Assembly: GCA_024636105.1 (NCBI GenBank)
Contig: JAGXHO010000039.1
Location: 1 to 8,491, forward strand
Source: Trueperaceae bacterium
Lineage (GTDB): Bacteria > Deinococcota > Deinococci > Deinococcales > Trueperaceae
DNA: 8,491 nt
Reading direction: 5' to 3'
The position numbers and the translations under genes are program-made. Shown here one piece after another: positions 1 through 6,468 of the stretch. The stretch's first letter is position 1; the number at the start of each line of letters is the position of its first letter. The notes beneath the pieces are model-generated. The model was not told where the DNA came from, did no database searches, and saw nothing but the letters and a program-made list of their open reading frames with translations.

Positions 1-1
1 G

Positions 2-2626
2 CACGACACTGCGGAGGAACCCCACGTTCGCTTGAAGCGGGCAGCGGAACTCTTCCGCGGTGACCTGCTCGACGGCTTCTACGTGCAAGGTGCGCCCGTG
101 TTCGACGAGTGGCTCGCCGGACAGCGGGACTGGGTCCGGAGCCTGGCGATCCAGGCGTTGCACGGGCTCGCCGCCCATCACGCCGAGCGCGACGAGTACA
201 CCGCCGCGACCGACTACCTCAGCCGCCTGCTCCAGCTGGACCCGTGGCGGGAAGACACCCACCGGCACCTCATGCGCGTGCTGGAGCAGAGCGGGCAACG
301 CGACGCCGCGCTGGCCCAGTACCAGCGGCTCCGCAGGTCCCTGGAGACCGAACTGGGCCTCGCGCCATCGGCAGAGTCGGTGGCGCTCTACGACCGCCTC
401 ATCGAGCAGCGATCCGAGGGGGCCGGCGACGTCCGGCTCCAGCCGATCGGCACGCCCGAAGCGCACCACCTGCCGCCGCAGACCTCGGCCTTCGTGCCGC
501 GAGCGGAGGTCGCGGACGTCGTCCGTGTGCTCGATGGACCGGACTGCCGGCTTCTGACGCTCGTCGGCTCAGGCGGCGCAGGCAAGACGCGCCTCGCCAT
601 CAAGGTGGCGGAGGACTGCGCCGCGAGGTTCGAGCATGGCGCCTGGTTCGTCTCGCTGGCGCCCGTGCCGGCGGCAGAAGGGATTCCCACGGCGATCGCC
701 ACCAGCCTCGGGCTCGCCGCGAGCGACGCTTCCGAGCCCAGCGAGCGACTGCTGACCTTCCTCCGCAACCGCGAACTCCTGCTCGTCCTCGACAACCTCG
801 AGCATCTTCTCGACGGGACGCCGCTGCTCGCGCGCATCTTGCACGAAGCGCCGGCCGTCCGAATGCTGGTGACGTCGCGCCAACGACTGAACGTGCGGGG
901 CGAGTGGTCGGTACCGGTCGGCGCGATGGATCTTCCACCCGATCCCAGGGCGCTCCTGGACGACGCCGAAGGCGGAATGGAGGCGTACAGCGCTTTGCGG
1001 CTCTTCAAGCAGAGCGCGGTGCGCGCGAAGCCGGGCATCCGCTTCGGCGCCGACGAGGCGCTCGTCGCAGCCCGGATCTGCGAACGTGTCGGGGCGATCC
1101 CGCTCGCGATCGAACTCGCGGCCGGATGGGTCCGGACGCTCACGCTCTCCGAGCTCGACGCCGAGGTCGCCCGCGACCTCGACTTCCTGACGGGGCCCAG
1201 GGACGCACCGGAGCGCCACGGCAGCGTCCGGGCGGTCTTCCGGGGCTCCTGGAAGCTCCTCTCGACCGACGAACGCGACGCCCTACGCCGGTCGGCCGTG
1301 TTCCTCGGTGGCTTCGGCCGCGAAGCGGCGCTCGCGGTGCTCGGAACCTCGCTCGCCGTCCTGTCGGCGCTCGTGGACAAGTTCTTGCTGCAGCGGGACG
1401 CCGACGGTCGGTATCGGCGCCATGTCCTCGTCGACGGCTTCGTTCGCGAGGAGGCGACCGGACGGCCGGATGAGGCCGCCGAGACGCGGGACCGGCACGC
1501 GCGGTACCACTTCGACCTCGTGGTGCGCCACGACCGCCGGTCGAAGGGGCGCAACCAGGACGAGGCGCTCTCCGCCCTCGAGCCCGACATGCAGAACGTG
1601 GGCTCCGCGTGGGCGTGGGTCGCCGAGCAGCGGCGCGAGGACGCGTTGGACGCGGTGATGCCGAGCCTCGACGACCTCTACACGCTGCAAGGACGCTTCC
1701 AGGAGGCGGAGGCGGCGTTCGCCCTGGCTGGGTCCCGACTGTGCGCGCAGGGCCTCACGTGGGGCAGGACGCGCGTGCGGCAGGGCAAGTTCACGCTCTT
1801 GCTCGGCCGCTACGAAGCGGCGAAGGCCCTGATCGGGGAGGGCCTCGGTCTGTTCCGGCGGCACGGCGCTCGCGCGGACGTCGCCCTCGCCCTCCAGCAC
1901 CTCGCGGTCGCCGACTACTACCAAGGCGCGTACGCCGAAGCGGAGGTACTCCTGACGGAGTGCCTCGACCTTTGGCGCGAACTCGACGATCCGAAGGGTG
2001 TCGCCGACAGCCTCAACAACCTCGGCAACATCGCGGAGATGCAGGGAGCGTACGCCTCCGCGACGCGGTACCACCGCGAGGCGCTCGCCCTGCGCCGGGA
2101 AATGGGGGAGCACCGGTCGGTGGCAATGTCGCTGGTCAACCTCGGGGACGCCGCCTACCTCGCGGGCGACGTCCACGAGGCCAGGGCCTTCTACGAGGAG
2201 AGCGTGGGCTTGCGCCGGAAGATCGGGGATCACGGCCGGATCGCGGGCTCGTTGGCGCGGCTCGGAGACGTCGCCCTGGCCACGGGCGACGTCGTCGAGG
2301 CCGAAGCGCTGTGCCTGGAGTCGCTGCAGCTATCGCTCGCGCGCGCCGCGCTCCCGTGGATCGCGCAGGCCCTCCTCGGGATCGGCACCGCGCTGGCGCG
2401 TGCAGACCGAGAGGAGGAGGCCGCTGGGCTCTTGAGCGTCGTCGTCCACCATCCGGCCACCCCCCACTGGTACCGCGAGCGCGCCCAGGCGCTGTTCCGC
2501 GAACTGGCAGCGACGTTGCCCCCGCAGGCGGCCGCGGCGGCCGAGGCGAAGGCAGCAGCCGCTGATCTGCTCGCGGTGGCCGCGGAGGTTCTCGCGCGCG
2601 GACGTCGGCTGTGGCTCTCTGCCTAG
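2..2626 (+). CDS. BTAD / NB-ARC-like ATPase / TPR transcriptional regulator (SARP- or AfsR-like), 5' partial
   Basis: The frame is open from the window edge, so the N-terminus is missing. The TTG at 32 lies inside the BTAD domain and is unlikely to be the start; residues below are numbered from it only for convenience. Residues ~1-125 are the end of a bacterial transcriptional activator domain (FRGDLLDGF, DPWREDTHRHLM, LETELGLAPS). Next comes a STAND-type P-loop ATPase: Walker A GSGGAGKT at 179-186, Walker B LLLVLD ending at D254, a sensor-like VTSR at 280-283 and the GxP-type motif GAIPLA at 354-359. At least four consecutive 40-residue TPR units follow at ~614-773, then a partial fifth and an Ala-rich helical tail. 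Family members of this build usually have an N-terminal winged-helix domain before BTAD, here presumably upstream of the window. The expected role is a cytosolic transcription factor switched by ATP-dependent oligomerisation after the TPR region senses a ligand or partner. Target genes are not evident; it converges with the IS remnant and the transporter operon. Confidence 0.9.
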   Translation, partial: HDTAEEPHVRLKRAAELFRGDLLDGFYVQGAPVFDEWLAGQRDWVRSLAIQALHGLAAHHAERDEYTAATDYLSRLLQLDPWREDTHRHLMRVLEQSGQRDAALAQYQRLRRSLETELGLAPSAESVALYDRLIEQRSEGAGDVRLQPIGTPEAHHLPPQTSAFVPRAEVADVVRVLDGPDCRLLTLVGSGGAGKTRLAIKVAEDCAARFEHGAWFVSLAPVPAAEGIPTAIATSLGLAASDASEPSERLLTFLRNRELLLVLDNLEHLLDGTPLLARILHEAPAVRMLVTSRQRLNVRGEWSVPVGAMDLPPDPRALLDDAEGGMEAYSALRLFKQSAVRAKPGIRFGADEALVAARICERVGAIPLAIELAAGWVRTLTLSELDAEVARDLDFLTGPRDAPERHGSVRAVFRGSWKLLSTDERDALRRSAVFLGGFGREAALAVLGTSLAVLSALVDKFLLQRDADGRYRRHVLVDGFVREEATGRPDEAAETRDRHARYHFDLVVRHDRRSKGRNQDEALSALEPDMQNVGSAWAWVAEQRREDALDAVMPSLDDLYTLQGRFQEAEAAFALAGSRLCAQGLTWGRTRVRQGKFTLLLGRYEAAKALIGEGLGLFRRHGARADVALALQHLAVADYYQGAYAEAEVLLTECLDLWRELDDPKGVADSLNNLGNIAEMQGAYASATRYHREALALRREMGEHRSVAMSLVNLGDAAYLAGDVHEARAFYEESVGLRRKIGDHGRIAGSLARLGDVALATGDVVEAEALCLESLQLSLARAALPWIAQALLGIGTALARADREEEAAGLLSVVVHHPATPHWYRERAQALFRELAATLPPQAAAAAEAKAAAADLLAVAAEVLARGRRLWLSA

Positions 2627-2710
2627 GCATCGGAGCAGTTCGCATAAGTCATGAACCGCGCTCACCGCAAGCGCCCCTCGGCATTCGGCCGGGAAGCACT
2701 CGTGTGGACC

Positions 2711-2736
2711 GTCAAGCAGCTACCGGTCAGCTACCG
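2711..2736 (+). repeat. Two direct copies of a GTCA-Nx-CTACCG motif, likely IS21-type terminal repeats
   Basis: GTCA-N5-CTACCG occurs at 2711-2725 and GTCA-N1-CTACCG at 2726-2736; the nine bases CAGCTACCG repeat with an 11-bp period (2717-2725 and 2728-2736). CCGCGAAA follows at 2734-2741. A third, related copy (GTCA-N3-CTACCG) lies at 3431-3443 beyond the other end of the transposase fragment, and CCGCGAAA recurs at 3398-3405. IS21-family elements are known to carry several short transposase-binding repeats near their ends, so I read these as end sequences. The stretch 2627-2710 before them holds no gene; its only structure is a weak 5-bp stem (2658-2662 / 2670-2674) without a T-run. Confidence 0.45.
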
Positions 2737-3249
2737 CGAAAGTGCCCCGTGTTTCGTGGTCACCTGTCGCGTGGATACAGCCCCAAGCACGAGGGAGTCC
2801 AGAAGCCGAAGGCGGGCGCGTTCGCGCTCGAACCGATCGATCGGCCGCTCGTTCGTGGTGTCGTGCACCCGCACGTTCGCCACGGAATCCAGCCACGCAT
2901 CGAGTTGCGCGTTGAGGTCCGCGAGGGTCGTGAACGACCGGCCCGTCAGGAACGACCGCTTGAGGTACCTCACGCCCGCCTCGACCTTCCCCTTCGCGCG
3001 CGGCCAGTACGGCGGGCAGGCGACGGGCAACGAGCCGTAGTGCTCGCAGAAGCTCAAGAAACCAGCGTTGAAGCGCACCTCCTCACCCACCAGGTGCCGA
3101 TCGACGGCGGTCTTCATGTTGTCCACCAACAACTCCTGCGGGACCCCCACCTTCTCGAACGCTTCACGCGTGCACGACAGCAGTTCCGGCTGCCGCATGC
3201 TGGTCGCGAAGCGCGCGATCGTCACCCGCGAGAAGCCGAGCACGAACAC
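2731..3249 (-). pseudogene. istA: IS21-family transposase IstA, integrase-core remnant
   Basis: The minus-strand reading frame gives 172 residues that match only the middle of an IS21-type IstA. FVLGFSR starts the visible rve/integrase core. VDNMKTAV supplies the second catalytic Asp (D43), an HYG motif is at 70-72, and PRAKGKVEAG supplies the catalytic Glu (E90), a D-to-E spacing typical of the family. NVRVHDTTNERPIDRFERE is the usual C-terminal core signature. Full IstA proteins are roughly 400-500 residues; here the N-terminal helix-turn-helix half and first catalytic Asp are absent. The frame is closed by TGA at 3274-3276 after only eight further unrelated codons. The C-terminal beta-domain is replaced by about 25 unrelated residues that run into terminal-type repeats. 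No IstB helper ATPase gene is present. It is therefore a non-functional relic. The GTG at 3247-3249 is simply the first start-like codon in the conserved part and need not be used. Confidence 0.82.
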
Positions 3250-3342
3250 CGTTCTCCTTCTCCTGCCGAATGCTCATGCTCGCCTCTCGTGATATCACCG
3301 AGATGGCCTCCCTTCCCTGGCTGTCTGCCGACGCCCAGGGTA

Positions 3343-3358
3343 CGAGGGAGGTCCCTCG
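3343..3358. repeat. Short inverted repeat (7-bp arms, 2-nt centre)
   Basis: CGAGGGA at 3343-3349 pairs perfectly with TCCCTCG at 3352-3358 around GG. As RNA it would fold with six pairs and a four-base loop. It lies in the non-coding part of the IS remnant, and no T-run follows on either strand, so it is not a convincing terminator. It could be part of the insertion-sequence end or a protein-binding site. Confidence 0.35.
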
Positions 3359-3437
3359 CTAGCTTCCGCTTAAAACGAAATCACCGGATCACGAGACCCG
3401 CGAAACTGTCCAAAATCCACCGGCGATACGGTCAACC

Positions 3438-3453
3438 CTACCGCCGGCGGTAG
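3438..3453. repeat. Perfect 16-bp palindrome 61 nt beyond the MFS stop codon
   Basis: CTACCGCCGGCGGTAG is identical to its own reverse complement. It overlaps the third GTCA-N3-CTACCG motif (3431-3443), so it may be a terminal inverted sequence of the IS remnant. On the minus strand it sits 61 nt after the transporter operon's last stop codon. There it could form a six-pair hairpin with a CCGG loop, but only GGGTT follows, so it is at best a weak terminator. A dimeric protein-binding site is another possibility. Confidence 0.45.
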
Positions 3454-3513
3454 CGCGGACCGGCCTCACCGAGGATGCGAGCGAAGTCGCGACGTGCGCC
3501 GCGCCGCGGCCGC

Positions 3514-4782
3514 TCAACTTCCGCCGTGCCGCGCACCGCGCTCCTCCCGCCGCGCCCGCGGCCCCAGCGCCCGCTCCACCACCACGAGCAGAACCAACGA
3601 CACCGCGCCCCCGATCAGGAACGACCGGTCGGGGGCGACGCTCCCGAGCCACCCCGCCAGCGGGTAGGCGCCCAACCACCACAGGTGGCTCCACGCGAAG
3701 TGCGCGCCGTAGACGCGCCCTTGCAGCTTGGCCGGCGTGCGCTCGGCGAGCAGCGTCAGCATCGGCAGGTTCACCCAGTTGGTACCCACGCCGGCGAGCA
3801 GCCAGAGCGGCAGCAGCGCGCCGAAGCCCACCAGGTTGGCCGGCAACACCGCCAGCGAGATCGCCGCCGCACCCACCAGCATGAAGAGCGTGCGCGGCCA
3901 GCGCCCCTCCAGGGCGCCCAGGGCGAGCGCCGCGGCGGTGGCGCCGGCGCCGAAGACCGCCATCAGCCACCCGTAGTGCAGGTCACCCAGCGCGAGCCCC
4001 CCCTTGACGAGCACCACCGAGTTGACCAGGATCCAGGCGCCGGCGACCGAGGCGACCAACTCGAGCGAGAGGCCGTAGCGCACCACGGGATCGCGCCACA
4101 GCCGCCGCGTGCCGGCCGTGAGTTCGTCCCAACCCCCCTCCGCGGGCACCGGCGCCGCGTCGACGGGCGCGTCCTCGGCCGAACCATCGAGGCGCCGCCG
4201 CAGGCTCACGATCAGGAGCGCCGCGACGATCGCGGTCGCGCCGGCCACCCAGAAGAGCGCCCGCCCGCCGAACGCCACGGCCAGGCCGCCCGCCAGGCCT
4301 GGACCGAGCACCCCGAGCATCTCGAACGTCGCGCCCGACAGCGCGATCGCCTTCGGGTACTCGGCGCGCGTCGTGACCGCCGGCACCGAGGCCTGGTAGG
4401 TCGGGGTGAAGAACGCGGTGAGCGCGTTCATCGCCAACATCCCGACGTACAGCTGCCACTCCTGCGTGGCAGCGGCCAGGTACGCGAGGACCCCCATCCG
4501 CAGGGCGAGCGCCACCACCATGATCGCCTTGCGGCTGAAGCGGTCGGCGACCACCCCGGCGAGCGGCGACAGCACCACGAAGGCGGCCACGCGAAGCGTC
4601 AGCGCGATCCCGAGCACCGCCGCCGCCCGTGGACCCGCAAGGTCGTACGCGAGCACGGCGATGGCCACCCAGACGAGTGCGTCGCCGAGCAGGTGAATCA
4701 GTTGCGCCCCGTAGAGGCGCGCGAAGGCGGGGTTGCGCAATGCCCCGACCGTCGCGCTCAAGCCGTGGACGAGGCTCCGCAC
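3514..4782 (-). CDS. MFS transporter, DHA3/EntS-like exporter type
   Basis: This is a polytopic inner-membrane protein of the major facilitator superfamily, 422 residues from the GTG at 4782. A short cytosolic N-terminus (VRSLVHGLSATVGALRNPAF) leads into TM1 (YGAQLIHLLGDALVWVAIAV). The loop between TM2 and TM3 carries the MFS motif A as GVVADRFSRKAIM (residues 76-88). A hydrophilic, Ala/Asp/Pro-rich central linker (SAEDAPVDAAPVPAEGG) separates two six-helix halves, and the C-terminal tail is Arg-rich. NPAFxRLxxAQ followed by GDxxxxVAI is typical of the MFS_3/DHA3 group, mostly drug or siderophore exporters; the substrate cannot be told from sequence. The start is not certain: an ATG at 4872 would add 30 low-complexity residues that merely shadow the preceding gene. 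The GTG begins one base after that gene's TGA (TGAgGTG), which favours coupled translation. It is the last gene of the operon. Confidence 0.85.
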   Translation of the reverse strand: MRSLVHGLSATVGALRNPAFARLYGAQLIHLLGDALVWVAIAVLAYDLAGPRAAAVLGIALTLRVAAFVVLSPLAGVVADRFSRKAIMVVALALRMGVLAYLAAATQEWQLYVGMLAMNALTAFFTPTYQASVPAVTTRAEYPKAIALSGATFEMLGVLGPGLAGGLAVAFGGRALFWVAGATAIVAALLIVSLRRRLDGSAEDAPVDAAPVPAEGGWDELTAGTRRLWRDPVVRYGLSLELVASVAGAWILVNSVVLVKGGLALGDLHYGWLMAVFGAGATAAALALGALEGRWPRTLFMLVGAAAISLAVLPANLVGFGALLPLWLLAGVGTNWVNLPMLTLLAERTPAKLQGRVYGAHFAWSHLWWLGAYPLAGWLGSVAPDRSFLIGGAVSLVLLVVVERALGPRARREERGARHGGS

Positions 4783-4783
4783 C

Positions 4784-5548
4784 TCAGGGGACGAGCGCGT
4801 CGAGGTGGAACTTCCCTTCGCGCCGGTAGGCCTCGGCGAAGGCGAAGCGCCCGTGCCCGCCGGCGCCGGCATGCAGGTGGGTCACCTGGTCGAGCACGCG
4901 GTGCATCGCGCGGCCGCGCTCGTACGCGTCGTCGATCGCGCCCCACCCCGGGACCATCTTCTCAAGGTGCTCGGGGCGGTAGTAGCGGGGGAAGTGGTTT
5001 CCGCTGAAAGTCATCTGGCTGCGCAACTCGTCCATCGCCCGCTCCTTGCGCTCCCAGACGTCCGAGACGTCGACCACGCAGTTGGGGTGGTGCGGCGTCA
5101 TGTAGTAGATCGTCGGGATGGGGACGGGCGCGAGGTCGGGCATGGCGTCCTGAGCGAAGTCGCGCGAGGCGAGCGCCAGGCTCTCGAGGAGCAGCGTCAT
5201 GGCCGGGCGCCGGTCGGGGTCGAGGTCGTGCATCGAGTGCTCGGGGTCCTGCGTGATCACCACCGTGGGCCGGTGTTCGCGCAACACGCGCACCAGGGCG
5301 ATCTTCGACGGGACATCGACCGCCACCTCGCCCATCTTGAAGTCCCCGAAGGTGACCTCGACGCCCAGGTGCGCGGCGGCGCGCTGGACCTCCGGGCGGG
5401 ACGCCGGGCGAGCGAGCATGACGTGGGCGTGGGCGCGGCCGCCGCCATCGGCGTGGCGCGCCAAGGCGCCGCCGGCCTCGACGACCTCCATGCCGTAGAC
5501 GGCGAGCAGCAACATCGTAGGGGCAGCCGGAGTTGGGGCGTTCGACAC
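4784..5548 (-). CDS. PIG-L/LmbE-like deacetylase-fold protein lacking the canonical metal-binding motifs
   Basis: A 254-residue protein starting at a GTG with AGGAGG seven bases upstream. The overall build is that of PIG-L/LmbE deacetylases, zinc enzymes that remove acetyl from N-acetylglucosamine conjugates (as in MshB and BshB). It has a first beta strand plus glycine pair (LLLAVYGMEVVEAGG, 13-27), a second strand with conserved-type RPTVVITQDPE (93-103), PNCVVDVSDVWERK (155-168) with LRSQM (175-179), and a terminal FAEAYRREG. However, the family AHPDDE motif should fall just before Gly26-Gly27, and residues 12-31 contain no His or Asp at all. The second motif, normally HPDH, reads HDLDPDRR (107-114). 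The MshB-type ligands His13, Asp16 and His147 thus appear to be missing. Known of the family: these residues bind zinc. Inferred: a pseudoenzyme or divergent enzyme acting on what the adjoining ABC transporter imports. No signal peptide, so cytosolic. Confidence 0.8.
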   Translation of the reverse strand: MSNAPTPAAPTMLLLAVYGMEVVEAGGALARHADGGGRAHAHVMLARPASRPEVQRAAAHLGVEVTFGDFKMGEVAVDVPSKIALVRVLREHRPTVVITQDPEHSMHDLDPDRRPAMTLLLESLALASRDFAQDAMPDLAPVPIPTIYYMTPHHPNCVVDVSDVWERKERAMDELRSQMTFSGNHFPRYYRPEHLEKMVPGWGAIDDAYERGRAMHRVLDQVTHLHAGAGGHGRFAFAEAYRREGKFHLDALVP

Positions 5549-5555
5549 GGGTCGA

Positions 5556-5561
5556 CCTCCT
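5556..5561 (-). promoter_or_regulatory. Shine-Dalgarno sequence AGGAGG fixing the PIG-L-like start
   Basis: A full AGGAGG on the minus strand sits seven bases before the GTG at 5548-5546. It lies in the 23-base gap after the upstream permease stop. It decides for this GTG over the ATG eleven codons later and against the in-frame upstream extension, which only shadows the permease gene. Confidence 0.85.
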
Positions 5562-5571
5562 GGGGCGAGCG

Positions 5572-6468
5572 TCAGTGTTGGCGGAGGCGCGGCATGAGCA
5601 CCCCCTCCAGCGAGCGTCCGATCAGCGCGAACCCAAGCACGGTGAGCGCGATGAGCATGCCGGGTGGGAGCACCCACCATGGCCAACTGCCGTTCAAGAA
5701 GGCGCCGCGCGCCTGCGCGTAGTACAAGACGGTGCCCCAGGACTTCTGGATGGGGTCGCCGAGGCCCAGGAACGCGAGGCTCGCCTCGGTGAGGATGGCG
5801 CCCGACGTGGCGAGGATGAACTGCGATAGGGCGATCGGCACCACGCCCGGGACCACGTGGCGCCACAGGACGTGGCCGAACCGTCCCCCGAGGGCGTGGG
5901 CCGCCTCGACGTAGGCGTTGCTGCAGATCGCCAGACCTTGGGCGCGCACCACGCGCGCCGGGCGCGACCAGATCACGAGCGCGATCACGAGCGCGGTGTT
6001 CCAGAGGCTGGGCCCCAAGAACGCGGCGAGGACGACCGCGAGCGGCAGGAAGGGCAGCGTGAGGACCACGTCGGTGATGCGCATCAGGACCTGGTCGACC
6101 CAGCCGCCGGCCAGCGAAGCGACGACGCCGACGGTGGTACCGACGACCACGGCCGCGGTCGCGGCGATCAGTCCGATGAGGAGCGAGACGCGCGTCCCCC
6201 ACAGGATCTCCGAGAAGATGTCCTGGCCGATGTCGTTCGTGCCAAGGACGTGGGCGGCGCTCGGCGGCAGGAACGGCCGCGCGACCACTTCGCGCGGGTC
6301 GTAGGGCGAGATCGACGGGCCGAAGACCGCGACGAAGAGGATGACGGCGAGCACGACCGTCCCGAACGCGGCCGAGGGGGTCCCGAGGAAGGCTCGGAAC
6401 CACGCCGCCCGGCGCCGAGCTGCGGGCCGCGGGCGCTCGACCTCGGCCGTGGCCGACGCCGTGGTCAC
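5572..6468 (-). CDS. ABC transporter permease, DppC/OppC type
   Basis: One of the two inner-membrane subunits of a peptide/nickel-type ABC importer; it pairs with the upstream permease to form the channel. The product is 298 residues. It has a charged cytosolic N-terminus (VERPRPAARRRAAWFRAFLG) and a first membrane helix at ~33-52 followed by SPYDPRE. The DppC/OppC signature HVLGTNDIGQDIFSEILWGT is at 73-92, then five further hydrophobic segments. The cytosolic coupling loop EAAHALGGRFGHVLWRHVVP (188-207) contacts the ATPase; TEASLAFLGLGDP at 227-239 is another subfamily hallmark. Length matches the usual ~290-300. The GTG start overlaps the preceding stop as GTGA, with GGAG six bases ahead, indicating translational coupling. 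A longer in-frame reading towards 7206 is only a shadow of the other permease gene. No partner ATPase gene follows. Confidence 0.93.
   Translation of the reverse strand: MTTASATAEVERPRPAARRRAAWFRAFLGTPSAAFGTVVLAVILFVAVFGPSISPYDPREVVARPFLPPSAAHVLGTNDIGQDIFSEILWGTRVSLLIGLIAATAAVVVGTTVGVVASLAGGWVDQVLMRITDVVLTLPFLPLAVVLAAFLGPSLWNTALVIALVIWSRPARVVRAQGLAICSNAYVEAAHALGGRFGHVLWRHVVPGVVPIALSQFILATSGAILTEASLAFLGLGDPIQKSWGTVLYYAQARGAFLNGSWPWWVLPPGMLIALTVLGFALIGRSLEGVLMPRLRQH

Larger units (their letters stand above)
3250..3513. other. Non-coding stretch: 5' debris of the IS21 remnant and the gap after the MFS gene
   Basis: No reading frame here on either strand shows recognisable protein features. On the minus strand a small ATG frame starts at 3277 behind an AGAGG-like sequence and runs 37 codons, out of frame with the transposase core; it may be the scar of the original istA start. 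The stretch contains a 10-bp palindrome GTGATATCAC (3289-3298), a 7-bp inverted repeat (3343-3358), a sequence with IS21-end character (CGCGAAACTGTCC at about 3400-3412), and a 16-bp palindrome (3438-3453). It is locally less GC-rich around 3368-3418 than its neighbours, as expected for foreign end sequence. The last 60 bases lead to the 3' end of the MFS gene and show no T-run terminator. Confidence 0.55.

Noticed and set aside
32..34. TTG as the start of the regulator gene
   Set aside because: The same frame remains open to the window edge with BTAD-compatible sequence, so the gene begins outside the window.
388..2233. Long minus-strand frames opposite the regulator gene
   Set aside because: Low-complexity Arg/Ser/Pro-rich translations antisense to a clear BTAD-ATPase-TPR protein.
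2658..2674. Possible terminator hairpin after the regulator gene
   Set aside because: Only five base pairs with a seven-base loop and no T-run afterwards.
3289..3298. 10-bp palindrome GTGATATCAC as an operator
   Set aside because: A single short palindrome inside IS debris, with no second copy and no intact gene to control; noted only as a sequence feature of the non-coding stretch.
2611..3453. Plus-strand frame of 280 codons across the IS remnant
   Set aside because: It is antisense to the recognisable IstA fragment and shows no family features.
4783..4872. ATG start for the MFS gene 30 codons upstream
   Set aside because: It adds a Ser/Thr/Pro-rich stretch that only mirrors the end of the PIG-L-like gene. 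The GTG at 4782 is preferred, although this is not proven.
3475..5007. Long plus-strand reading frame of 510 codons opposite the MFS and PIG-L-like genes
   Set aside because: Composition is dominated by Arg, Gly, Pro, His and Gln with no recognisable domain. It is the antisense shadow of well-supported minus-strand genes in GC-rich DNA.
5549..6403. N-terminal extension of the PIG-L-like frame upstream of the GTG at 5548
   Set aside because: It overlaps the DppC-type gene in another frame, and its translation is Arg/Pro-rich. The AGGAGG before the GTG marks the true start.
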